Shown here: positions 24,431 through 36,100 of the stretch, one piece after another
Layout of the letters: the number at the start of each line of letters is the position of its first letter
How positions within the stretch are numbered: position 1 is the first letter of the stretch
From: Anaeramoeba flamelloides
Lineage: Eukaryota > Metamonada > Anaeramoebidae
NCBI GenBank assembly: GCA_027625915.1
Contig: JANTQA010000010.1
Coordinates: forward strand, 124,001 to 188,000
Length of the DNA: 64,000 nt
Direction: 5' to 3'
Made by a program: the position numbers and the translations under genes
The notes under the pieces: generated by a model
Told to the model about the DNA's origin: nothing
What the model saw: the letters and a program-made list of their open reading frames with translations, nothing else
Databases searched by the model: none

Positions 24431-25059
24431 ATTAGAGAAGTGAAATAATTTTTTGTTCAATAATATTTAGTAGAGATTTTTTAGAGTCATTTGAATGTTA
24501 GAGAACCCATATCGTTTGCCTAAAATCACAGCGTACTTTAATTTTAGACGAATCTGTGGTGACTCTAATCCCATAAAAAAACAAAAAGCTGTTGGAAAAT
24601 TAAAAAAATGAAAAAATTTTCAAACGTTTGTTTGTTCCCAATAAAGCGAAAAGACCCATGCTCTTTGATCGAAAGCTGTAGTATTTTTAAATTTTTCCTG
24701 TTCGTGGATTGAAATTAGGGATAGAAGATAAATTAAAGAGATGTGAAGTTACAAAAAAAAAAAAAAACGTCAATCAAAGTTGTTAAATTCAAAAGAATTT
24801 TTTTACTTTCTTTTCTGGCTTTCAATTCTCATTTGGGATGGAAGAGAACAAATTTGGCATTTAATAATTGAAATTATTTGGAAAAATAAAGTGTATTTTT
24901 GTTGAATCATCTTTTTAAGGTGATTTTGAACTATTTCTGAAAAGTTGTAATTTAATTAAAAAAAAAAATACAAAACAATTAAAAAGAGGTTTGGTTGAAT
25001 AAAAGCAGCATAAAAAAGGATTCAAAAAACAAGATTTACTAAAAAAAAAGTTAACATAC

Positions 25060-25462
25060 TGAGGTCTGGTGAAAAAATTAAAAAGTCATTTGTCAAGGTT
25101 AATTTCCCATAAAAATGGCTATCTGAATTTATTATTGAGACGCTTCTTGTTAAAGACTGATCTTTCTGTGGTTTCTTTTGAACATTTACTTTATGGTTTG
25201 TACTCATTTGGCAATTCTTTGAAATGCTTGTGTCTTTTTGAACTGAAAGGTCTTTTTTTTCTTTTGTTTTTTGATTCTTGTTCTTTAAAGCAGTTTGCAA
25301 TTTTTTGTTTTTTCTTTTTGCTTGTTTGTTCTTGCACACCACCTTTGGATTTTGATCGTAAGTCAAAGACTGGAAATATTCTACTGGTGTTTGATGTTCT
25401 TTCGTACTTAGAAACTCTTTTTGGTGCGTGCTTGGGAGTTGCATTGTAGTTGACATTTGCAT
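25060..25462 (-). CDS. First exon of a protein with an OXR1/NCOA7-type GRAM-like segment; 3' part unresolved
   Basis: ATG at 25462, open for 134 codons to a GTATGT donor (phase 1). Residues 1-110 are Gln/Lys/Ser-rich. The end reads FYGKLTLTNDFLIFSPDLS, resembling the conserved segment of OXR1/NCOA7 proteins (G-x-L-x-x-T...F-x-P) that precedes the TLDc domain. Downstream on the same strand, 24626-24675 after TACAG reads phase-compatibly as FDQRAWVFSLYWEQTN. A further open stretch near 24480-24560 contains IRLKLKYAVILGKRYGF. Neither is firm. The TLDc gene at 21364 lies 3.7 kb further on; one OXR1-like gene would explain both. Alternatively this is a separate gene or a truncated duplicate. Confidence 0.42.
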
Positions 25463-26447
25463 TTAATTAAATTCAAACAAAAAAAATTATCCAGTTTTGT
25501 TTTGTCTGTTAATTTTCTCAGAATAAATCGAGAAAATGACTCGTTTTGAATTGTGTTTTGTCAGTTTTATTTCGGTAAATTTGAAAATCGTAATCGAGTT
25601 GAAAGGAGAAAGAGTGAGAAAAATGAATTTTGGAAAAATAGAAAAAACTTCAAGATTGGGAAGATCTTTTGAATGAATTAGACAATGCTGATGTCAAGAA
25701 AGTGTAATACCAAAACAAGTAACTTTTGGATTTAACTTGACTGTTGACACTCGGGTTTGGGAATACTTTATGTCAGCTTTTTTGAAAACTTATCTCGAAT
25801 GATCTTGGTTTTTGATTACTGATTTTTATGTGCATTTTACTGGTTAAAAAAGTTGATTTTCACTTAGTCTCAGTGGTTTACAGTTCTACATTAGAGGATT
25901 ATTATTGAAAAAATCTGAATAAGGGTTTTTCGAAAAATTTTCCTTGTTTTTTGCCATTCAAATAAAAAATATTTTAACTTTTTATTCTTTTTTTCTTATG
26001 CTTAGTTAAATGTTCCCAACTTAAAAACCAAACAAAGTGTCTTAGAATTGAATACTATAAAAATGTGTTTTTAAATTGATATAATCCTTGTTGTTAGAAA
26101 AGTTAATTCTTTTTTTAATGATCTCCAGTAAAAATGAGAAATCTCAAAAGAGGTGTAAATTTATTCCCCTTTGATAATTGAATTAACAAAGCGTCCAAAT
26201 AAATGTTTTTAAATATTGATCATGTAGTTATTTTGATTGAGAAGAAAAATAGAATGAAAACTGTGAACTTTGGTGTGTTTAAAAAGGAGTAAAAATCATT
26301 TTATATCATATTCCACAACTGATATTAAAAAAAAAAGTTTTCCTCTTTTATTTTGAATGTTTTTATCACAAATTCAGAATTTCTCGCTTGTTGTTATAAT
26401 AACCCTTTAAAACTTGGTAAACAAACAGTTTCAAATTAAAAGTACTA
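25463..26447. other. Upstream region of the GRAM-like gene, no feature seen
   Basis: AT-rich spacer; no open frame, RNA gene or repeat can be supported. Confidence 0.5.
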
Positions 26448-26611
26448 CTGGTATTTGAATGACAAACGGGAAATATTTTCACTTGGTTTACAATTTCATT
26501 TTTGTTTCAAAGTTTCCAATTTAGAACCTACCTCTTTGGGAAACTCTGTTTGGAAAGAAAAATCTGGAAAATGAAGTGAATATATTTTCCCATTTGTAAT
26601 ACAAATACCAG
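26448..26611. mobile_element. TA-flanked MITE, family M2, copy 1 (164 bp)
   Basis: TA, CTGGTATTTGAATGACAAAC ... ATACAAATACCAG, TA. Inverted arms continue inward as GGGAAATATTTTCACTT / AAGTGAATATATTTTCCC. Relatives at 42323, 45580 and 45887 share an inner ACAACCTACTTCTT-like block. Non-coding. Confidence 0.85.
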
Positions 26612-27289
26612 TATGTTTCTTTTTTTAAAAGGGCTTACATCGTAAAGGATCAAAGAAACCGTAAATACAACACACACCAAAACTGATATTCGTTTCTTGA
26701 AAGTTCTTTTTTGAAAAAAGAAAACCAAACAATTGAAGATCATATTTGAATTTTTTTTAAAAAATAGATAAATTAGTTTGAAAAAATTTAATAAAAAAAA
26801 AATAATAAAATTGTCGGAAAATTGAAAAAAATATTAAAAATTTGAAAATATAATTCAGAATTGAAAGTTTTCTCAAATATCAGTGGCCATACCCTTAAAT
26901 AGGGTATAAATTCAATCATTCAATTGGTAATGAATTAAATGTTTTATTGGAAGAAAAATCAAAAAAAGCTCATTCATATTTTCAATTGTGATTATTTTAA
27001 ATAATCATTATTTTTCAATCAAAACCTTAAAGTTGAGAAAAAACGAATCTATGTTTTCAATAAGATAAAAAACTCAAGTACAAATAATAATTGTTCTCCT
27101 AATTTAAATTAACTCAATTTCACTCAAAGAGGTTTCATTAAAAATAAAAAATTCACTTTTTTTTAATAACCAACCAAACATATTATTATTTAAAAATAAT
27201 TGAATTCATGAACTTCTGATTAGAAGTGAGATTCAATGAAGAAAAACCTGAATAAACTATAAATTTCAAAAACAATAAAAAATGTTATG

Positions 27290-27486
27290 CAGCCAGTTTA
27301 AAATTTAAAGCACAAACTTTAACGTAAATTTAAGAAAATAAAAAATCTCAAATTAAAGCACAAAATTTGGAATTTTTTTTTTTACAAATTATTTTACTAG
27401 AATTACAAATTTTGTGCCTTAATTTGGGATTTTTTTATGTACCTTAAATTTTGTTGAATTTTATGTCGAAAAAGTGGGACTGGCTA
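27290..27486. mobile_element. MITE family M1, degraded copy
   Basis: Left CAGCCAGTTTAAAATTTAAAG and right AAGTGGGACTGGCTA. The centre keeps TCTCAAATTAAAGCACAAAA and TTTTGTGCCTTAATTTGG. The ends are eroded. Confidence 0.8.
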
Positions 27487-27995
27487 TAATATATCTGTGT
27501 AATTAATTTAGAATTTACCTCATCAATTTTCTGATAAAATTAATAATAATTCTTCGTATAATATAATTCTTAAAAATTGTCATTAATATTTTATGTCAAT
27601 TCTTAAAAAGGCTATTTTTTTATCAACTTTGATGGAAAAAAGTAAGAGAATTAATATTCAGAAAAAGTAACTCTGAAAAATTTAGCATTATTTTAATTTA
27701 ATTCTATTTTTAATTTTTTTTTTTTTTCAAATTAGATTTATTGATTTATCCCACAAATTATTTTATTAAAAAAAATAATTATTATCACAATCTCAAAAAT
27801 TATATAAAATTTATTTTAATTCAATTTACATTATTAAGTGTTTTAAAGAAAAAATCGGTAATATTATTGTATTCTTTTTATTTAAAGTTGGTTTTTATTG
27901 AAAAGGATATCAATCTTGAAAAATTAAATTTGTTCTGATAATTCAAAAATACATTTGAAACCCTGTTTAGATTATAACCTGATTTAGATATTATT

Positions 27996-28116
27996 GTATT
28001 CGGCCATACCCAATTTAATAATCCTGGACACATTCCGAACCCAGAAGATAAACGAATTGAGGGCTAAGCTAGTTAGTGAGATGGGGAACCTCTCGCGAAC
28101 ACTTGGTGCTGAATAC
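27996..28116 (+). rRNA. 5S ribosomal RNA
   Basis: A 121-nt transcript is predicted. The terminal helix pairs GTATTC at the 5' end with GAATAC at the 3' end exactly. Conserved blocks appear in order: GGCCATACC, GGACACATTCCGAACCC, GAAGATAA, the box A-like GGGCTAAGCTAGTTAGT, the box C-like GATGGGGAACC, CGCGAACACTTGGTGCTG. The box A and box C region is the TFIIIA/TFIIIC internal promoter, so no upstream promoter is needed. A minus-strand ORF over it is spurious. It is a single copy here, not linked to 18S/28S genes in view. Sequence and length both match the family. Confidence 0.94.
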
Positions 28117-28124
28117 TTTTTTTT
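28117..28124 (+). terminator. RNA polymerase III T-run terminator
   Basis: Eight T directly after the closing helix of the 5S rRNA. Confidence 0.85.
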
Positions 28125-29479
28125 CATAATAGATTCCCAAAAATGTGACTGACATAAAAAACTAAATTGCAAAAAAATAAAATATCCTTCAAGATTCATG
28201 AACAATTAATAACTAAATATGATTTGTAATTCTCTTTTAAGTCATTCTAAATCTACAAAAGCCTGATATATCAAAAATTAAAAAAAATAAAACCAAAAAT
28301 AAAAAAATAGTCAGACACAATTTCTGAAATGAGCATTATAAATTTTTATTAACTGAGCATTCACTGAAAAATAGTTAACATGAAGATTTTATACTGAATA
28401 AACAAGATCATATTAAAAAACATTACATAGCCCCAATTTTTTTTTTTAATAATTTGCCTTTTTCAAGATATTTTTTTTTTTCAACATAATCTTTAAATCA
28501 AAAAAAAAAAGAAAAAGAAAAAAAAAGAAAAAAAAATAACTAAATTAAAAGAGAAAAAAAATAACTAAATGGAAAACCAAAGAAAAAAAAATTTTGAAAA
28601 AAAAAAAGAAGAAGTAAAACAAACTCCTAACAATTAGAAAAAAACAATTACAATCTATTCAATTGAAACTAAATCCGAAACAAATATAAAATATAAATTA
28701 AGCAAACCCACTTAAATATAATTTTGAAGTCAATCTAAAATTTTTGAAAATTAGTTTATAATATATATATATATATTACAATTTAATAAATTGTATTATC
28801 TTTCAATAAACAAAAAAAATTACTATAAAGAATAAATTAAGACTATCGGCTAACATTTAATTTATAATTTTAGTTTTGTCAAATTAAAAAAAAAAAAGAA
28901 TTACTTGAATTCAATCACAAAATAAATAATTTAAACAAATTGGTTTCAAGTAAGAATTGGATTATTTTAAAAAACAAAAACAAAACCAAATAGTTGAACT
29001 TACGAACCATTTGATCGATCAATTTTTATTAGCAAAAATTAAAAAAAAATTTATCAAGAATATTTTTTTTATTCTGCTAATTCGATCTTCAACATAAACA
29101 GGATTTTAATATTTATCGAGAAATTATTATGTGTAATAGATAAATGCAAAATAATTATTTACATTTCATTAAATAAAGTTATAATTTAGTCTTTCTCAAA
29201 TATCTAATTAATAATGAATTTTAATCAAAAATCAAATTTGGAACATAAAATAAACCAAAATTCACAAGTTTCCACACAAAAAAAAAACGTTCTAAACAAT
29301 CACAATAATATAATTTCATTCAAATTGAAAATAATTTTATTTTTAGAAAAATATTTGAAAATCATTTTTTTATCTTTGAGGTTTTTGTTTTCATTTCATT
29401 GTTTTAATTACTTAATTTGTTTCGTTCAATCAAAATATTTTTTTCTAATCGTTGATATTAAGTTAAAGTTGAGTTCTTC
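28125..29479. other. Intergenic, no gene seen
   Basis: A-rich on the plus strand around 28500-28620, with a short AT microsatellite near 28760. The open stretch at 29214-29486 is low complexity. Confidence 0.5.
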
Positions 29480-29815
29480 AAAATAGAAGAACTCAAATAA
29501 AATTAGCCAATGGTATTTAAACTTTTGATCGATCAATATTCCTAATAGAATTTAAACAAACCCACCAATACATTTTTTTGTTTTGCTCTCTCCAAAAATT
29601 TTTAGCACATACTTGATAATTTATTAGTATTGGTAATTATTTATTTTTTGTTTTGTGAGTATTGTAATTTATCAACAATTGTTAACATTTCAATTAGTAA
29701 ATGGTTCTAATTTGGTATTTCTTCTAGAATTGATTAAATAAGATTTTTTTTCAAAAAAATTGAATTTTGGTTTGTTAAAAATTTTGAATTGGAGTATATT
29801 TTGAATTATATATAT
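29480..29815 (+). repeat. Interspersed repeat D, forward copy
   Basis: Its reverse complement lies at 61290-61660. Matching blocks include TGATCGATCAATATTCCTAA, TGGTAATTATTTATT, AACATTTCAATTAGT and TTTGGTATTTCTTCTAGAAT. A shorter direct match to the first block lies at 28975-29040. Confidence 0.72.
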
Positions 29816-30185
29816 ATATAAACTAAATTTCATAATAAATGTCCCAATTTTTTTTTATTTTTTTTTATACTTTTATATATTTTTTTTTGAAAAACAAATA
29901 TTTCTTGAATATAGAAATGAATACTAAAATAGTAATTTTTTTATTATAATAGATAACTTCAATTTATAAAAATATTTTTATTTTCAAAATTTGATTTTTA
30001 ATGGACCAATTATTCTGACATGGAGTTTATATATATCTAGGTATTTAAAATTCTTAGATCTTAATAAAATATAAAGAAGCAACCAAAGAAACAAAAATAA
30101 AAATAAAAAACAAAGAAATTTGAGAAAAGTTATTATAATTATTTAAAAAATCAAACTAAAAAAAAAAAAAGAAATCTTAAGGAGC

Positions 30186-33100
30186 TCAATCAAAATCGTA
30201 TTTAAATTTTTTCACTCGTTCTATAATTTTACCATCTGCTCCACAAGAAATGAGTCTGTTTTTTGTCATGATGACTTTAGTAACGCCCAAAGTTTTCACT
30301 GGTCCTCTGCCATCACCTTTGGTAAAAAAATGCATTTTTTTATGAGCCTTTGGGAATCTACATTCGAGTTTGAGCACTGGCAGTGAGAAAAGAGCGATTG
30401 ATCCGTCTGTGGAAGCCGAAGCAAAATATTTTTCCGATGGGTGTAGATCCATTGAACTGATTCGCAAAGAGTGTGCATTAAAGGAAGAAATGATCCTTTT
30501 TTTTGAAAAATTATAGAGAATAATTGATCCCTTAATTCCACCGATTATTAAGAGCCCATTCTTCCTTGAGCAAAGAACTGAGACGGGCGTTTCGTTTTCT
30601 GGGAGTGAGAAGGAATAAACGATATTTTTTGTTGGTGGCAATAAGACATCGCAAATCATGATTGTATTACTATTTTTATTTGAAGAGGATCCGATGACTG
30701 CCAATAGGCTCGCCGAATTTAAAAAGGTAAAGTCATAAATTTTATCTAAATGGAAGTTCAAAATGTAGACGGGATCAAAGCTGTTTTCTTCCAAATCGAA
30801 ATTATATAGCATTAATTTTGGCTTGTGGGAGCACACGCCAAATCGTGTACCGTCATGGTTAAAATGGATTTTTGTAATTTTGTTTTTACTAAAGCTTGAA
30901 TTGGGCCCGATTATTGGGGAAAGATGATTATTAATATTGTTACTGAAATTGCTTTTTTTTTTTTTCTTCTCTGAATTGGAGTTATTCACGTTACCGCCCT
31001 TGGAATTAGAATTATTATTATCCTTGCTATTATTATCGCCATCGTTATTATTCTCGTTATTATTCTCGTTATTATTCTTACTGATTTTCTTTTTTTGGTT
31101 TATTGAAAAATTATAATAATAGCGAGGCTTTGGGATTTCAAACTGCCAGAGTAAAATTTTGCTATCTTCGTTGCCGGTTAAGAACAATGGCAAATTCGGG
31201 TGATTCGCAATAACAGTGAAACCATATTTTGGGCTTTTTTTTTCATTCCAATTAATTTGATTCGTTTTTAAAGAAAGCATTTTATTAAAGATTTTTTGTT
31301 GGTCAGTTAAATTTCGTTTCACTTTAAAAATAATGGTTTTTATATTTTTTTGCTTATTGAATTGATCAATATTATTTGAAAAATTTATTAAATTATTATT
31401 TGATGTGCTTTTATTTATTTTATTAAAGTTAATTAACTTATCTTTGCTTGATAAATGACTATGTGAAATTGATTTTGAAAAATTATATACAGTAGTTTCT
31501 TGAATTTTCTTTTTCCTTTTTAACGATTTTGAAGAAAGAGATCCAGCAATGGTATTTGTTTTTGTTATTCTATTTTTTTTTATTTCTGCGACTTCTTTTT
31601 TTTTGTTCCCCTGCTGTTTTTGTTTTTGTTTTTGCCTTTGCTTTTGCTTTTGCCTTTGTCTTTGTCTTTGCTTTTTTTCTTGCTCTGTTTTTTTCATTGG
31701 TAATTTGGTTAATTGCTTCGGCGATCCTTTAATATTTGGTTTGTGCTCGCTTTTTGTTATAATCTCTTTAATTTCTTTATTCGTTACCACAGTCAAGATT
31801 TGAGGCTCTTGGCTATTTATACAAATTGACTCAATTACAATATTTTCATTCAGAAGAATATTATTTTTTTTATAATAAAGTCGATTATATTTAACAATTT
31901 CTTCTGGCGGATAGAATTGTGATAGAATTTGCTTTAAATTATCGATCAATGATGAAAAATGTTTTTCATTTGTGGTTAATTTGAGCCATAATTGGTTTTT
32001 CAGTTCTTTATTAAATTGATAACTAAGTAATGATTTTTTTAAATTAAATCGCAATCTATTTGATATTAAGTAAAATAATAATTCGTTTCTATTCATTTCT
32101 ACCAGGCTTTGAAAAGATGTTTTTAAGTTATTAATTAATTGTATTTTATTATTTTGTGAATTCTTTTTATTAATTGAATTTTTAGAGTTTTTATTAATTT
32201 CAATTAATTTTTTAAAAGAGACCGGATTTATTATTTGGGTAATGATCCTTTCCGAGTTTTTGATTAAATTAAAAAAATTATTAAAAATTAAATAATAGAA
32301 TATCTTTTTAATAATGTCATTTGTATATTGATTACAGGTTTTTTTGATTTTCTTTTTAAATAAATCTGAAAATTGGAAATTTATATATATATTGTTTTCT
32401 AAGATTTCATTATCATCATTTGTTTCTTTATTATTTTCTAATTGCCGTTGCTTCATTTTAATTTCCCTCTCGATTTGCTTTTGAATTCTCCAATTTGTAT
32501 TCTTTTTCTTTGGATTGTCAGTATCTATTAAATTATTCTTTATTAAATATTTATTTTCTAATTCTCTTTCTTGCCTTTCCAATTCTTTTTTTGATAACAC
32601 CCCAAATTTTTTCCTTAAGGACAATTCAAATTCATCATATTCTTCACCATCGTCTTCTTCATTAGCGTTTTCATTGTTGTTATCATTGTTATTACTTTTA
32701 TTATTATTATTAATAATTTTATTTAAACTGTTATTAAAATTTATTAAAATTGGATGATCAGCAAATTCAAATAATTTTAATAAAAAGTTTAAAGGAATTG
32801 GCTCAAAATTTTTATTCATAATATTAAATGGCCGTCCTAAAAATTTTTTAATCAATTGATAATCTTTTTTAATTAAAGAAACTAAAAAAAGAGTAGTGTT
32901 CAAAATGGGTACAATGTCAGAACGTAATTTTAAAATTTCAAATTCTTTCTCTTTGTTTTCTTTATTTTTCTTTTTCTTTTTATTTTGACCTCCCTGTTGC
33001 TGTTGCTTTTGCTTTTGCTTTTGTTTTTGTGTTTGATTTTGCTTTTGCTTTTGCTTTTGATTTTCGTTTTGCTTTTGCTTTTGCTTTTCTTTTTCCTTTT

Positions 33101-36100
33101 GTTTTTGCTTTTGCTTTTGCTTTTGATTTTGCTTTTGTTTTTCCTTTTCCTTTTCCTTTTCCTTTTGATTTTGATTTTCCTTTTCCTTTTGCTTTTGATT
33201 TTGATGGTTTTTATTATTATTATTTTGTTTTAAATAATTATGTTCAAAAAATAATAAAGACAAAGATAAATTAATTATTAAATTTGAAATATTAACTATT
33301 TGATTTTTTTCATATTTGAAATTTAATTTAAAAGAATCTATCCAATTTAATAATTTATTACTTAGGGATTTCAAATAATCAATTTTTTTTTCTTTTTTCT
33401 CTATTAATAAAAAATATAAAAAGTGATCATTTTTTAATTTACTATAATTTTTAAAAATTAAATTAATTTCTTTTTTATTAAAAGAAAAAATTTTAATTAA
33501 ATAATTTAAATTATAATAATAATTATTTAAAAAATCAAAATTATTTTTATTTAAAAATAAGGAATATTTTTTTTCTGAAATTTGTAAAAATATTGTTAAT
33601 ATTTCTAATACCTTTTCAAAATAAAAAAAGGGTAATTTTTTTTTGATAATTTTTAATTCATTGATAATTTTTATTTCCTTTTTATTATTAATTTCTAAAT
33701 TTTTATCTTGTTCTTTTATTTCATTTTTTTCTTCTTGTTCCTTTTCTAAAGAATCAAACCAATCTTCATTATTATTTTCATTATTATCATTTTCAAAATT
33801 TACTGAAAAATCACCAAAATTTCCAAAATTACCATAATTACCAAAGTTATTAAAAGTATTATAATTATCAAAACCTTCATTTTCGTTGTCGTTTTCATCA
33901 TCATCACCATCGCCATCATTAATAGTACTAGTAGTAGTATCAAATAATTGAAATGCGTTATTATTATATTCGTTTGTATTTGATTCTTCAAAAATGGAGC
34001 TTTCTTTTTCTCTTTCATCGGTTATTTGATTTTTTTCATTTTCCTTTATGGTGTTATCGTTTTTATGAATTTTATTTTTTAATAATAATAATTGTTCTAA
34101 AGCAAAAACAGGCAAGCCCTGTTTGGAAAATATTCGATATTGTTTTAATAAAAAAAATAGTTTTAAGGTCTTTGAAAATTCAATTGCCTTATAATAATCA
34201 TTCTTTTTAGTTTTTTTAAAAAAATTAAATAAAGTTAAATTTTTATAATTATTATTTTCATGTATTAAGCATTTCATTGATTGTTTATAATCTTCTTTCC
34301 ACCAATACATTATACTTAATAACCAATAATCTTTATTTAATAAATGATAATCAAATATTTGATTCAAAATTTTTAAATAAAGTTGTGAATTGCTATTCGT
34401 AAAAATTCTAATTATTAAAAAGGCTAATTGATAATCATTAATTTGCTTTATAATGATGTTTACAGCACTTTCAATTTGATCTGCAAGTAGAAAAAACGCA
34501 GCAGATAAATAATATCTTTTTTGGCTTAATAAGGCATATGCATTTTTTTGAGCAGCACTTTTCCATTTTTTATTGTTAAAATTATTTTCCAAAAATTTTT
34601 CTACTCTTGTATTGCCTGAAATTTTATATAACTGCTTTAAGATATTTTTTTTTTTTAAAATTATATAAAACAATGCTGCATCTTCTGGATTTGTGTTAAT
34701 CTTATATTGCGCTTTAGCAATTTTTTCAATAATTTCTTTCAATAAATTGCCATCTTTGATCCAATAAATAACCCCTAATGCTCTTAAATTTTGCCACGTG
34801 TATTTTTCTGGTTTTGAATAACATTTTGATATTAAATTTTTTTGATTTTCCGAATTTAATGCCCAACAATAATTATCTGAATATAATTTTGCGATTGGAA
34901 AATCATTAATTTGTAAACTATTATTATTGTTTTTATTGTCATTAACATTGTTATTTTGATATATTATATTATTATTATTATCGTTATTGTTGTTATTATC
35001 GTTCTTATTATTAATTGTATTATTCTTGTTGTTGTTGTTGTTATTTTGATTATGTAATAAATTATTATTTAAATTCTTTGTTAAAATTTTATTAAATTGA
35101 AAAGAAATTAAAAAAATTAACGAAAATTCATCAAAATCATTTTTGAAGTTATTTATTTGTAAAAAAGTTTCAATTAAACTCTGTAATATGATTTTTTCTT
35201 TAACTGTATTAATCCCTGCTAAATTATTATTTAGTTTTAAAAAATTTATTAATTCATTGATTTCTTTTTCATTTATTTCTTCTTCTTCTTCTTCTTCTTC
35301 TTCTTCTTCTTCTTCTTCTTCTTCCCCTTCTTCTTTATTTTCTCCTTTTTCATTTACTTCCTTTCCCTTTTCTTCTTCTTCAATTAAAGTTGTAGTATTC
35401 ATTATTTTTTTCCCCTTTTTTTGTAATTTACAGTCTAATAGTTTTTCACAATTTATAAAAGGAATAATATTATTTTGTTGAATTGAACCTTTAAATTTTT
35501 TCATAACAAGTAAATTATTTTTATTTAAATAATTATATAAATTATATAAAATCAAATTTATTCGATTAAAATTTAAATTTTTTAAATCAGAATATAATAT
35601 AAAAGGGTGATAATAAACTAAACAGGTATTGAATCTATTTATTTCCTCGAATAGAGTATCTATGTTATTTGTATAATTGAAATTTTTTTGTTTTGTTTCC
35701 CTTTTTAAGGAACTTTCTAATCCAGAATAATTTTCAAATGGTATTGGTTTAATAATTGTTGGTAACCTATTTTGAATTGATTTTTGAAACGGGATTTTTT
35801 CGTGTTCTTTAATAATCATTGAATTAAATTCAGTAAACCATTTTGAAAAGCAAACAATTGAATTTGAATTACTAGTTAATAGAGTACCATTATCTAACCA
35901 ACATAAATTATTTATTGAATTTGTTAAATTTGGTATACAAAATTTTATTAAACAATTCCAAGGCTTTATTCCGTTGCCAACACAACAACCACTGCCAGTG
36001 GTATTACTGTTACTATGATTATTAGAATCAGAATTGGAATTAATTTTGGAAATATTTGTGGTTTTTGGAATAAAAAGTGATGAGCGGTACTGATCTAGAT

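Noticed and set aside
27984..28205. Minus-strand 73-codon ORF
   Set aside because: It lies over the 5S rRNA gene and has no coding features.
32985..33274. Leu/Phe-rich ORFs opposite the Rav1/DMXL gene (also 31529-31803, 35143-35481)
   Set aside because: They are antisense shadows of Gln/Lys, Asn and Glu codon runs.
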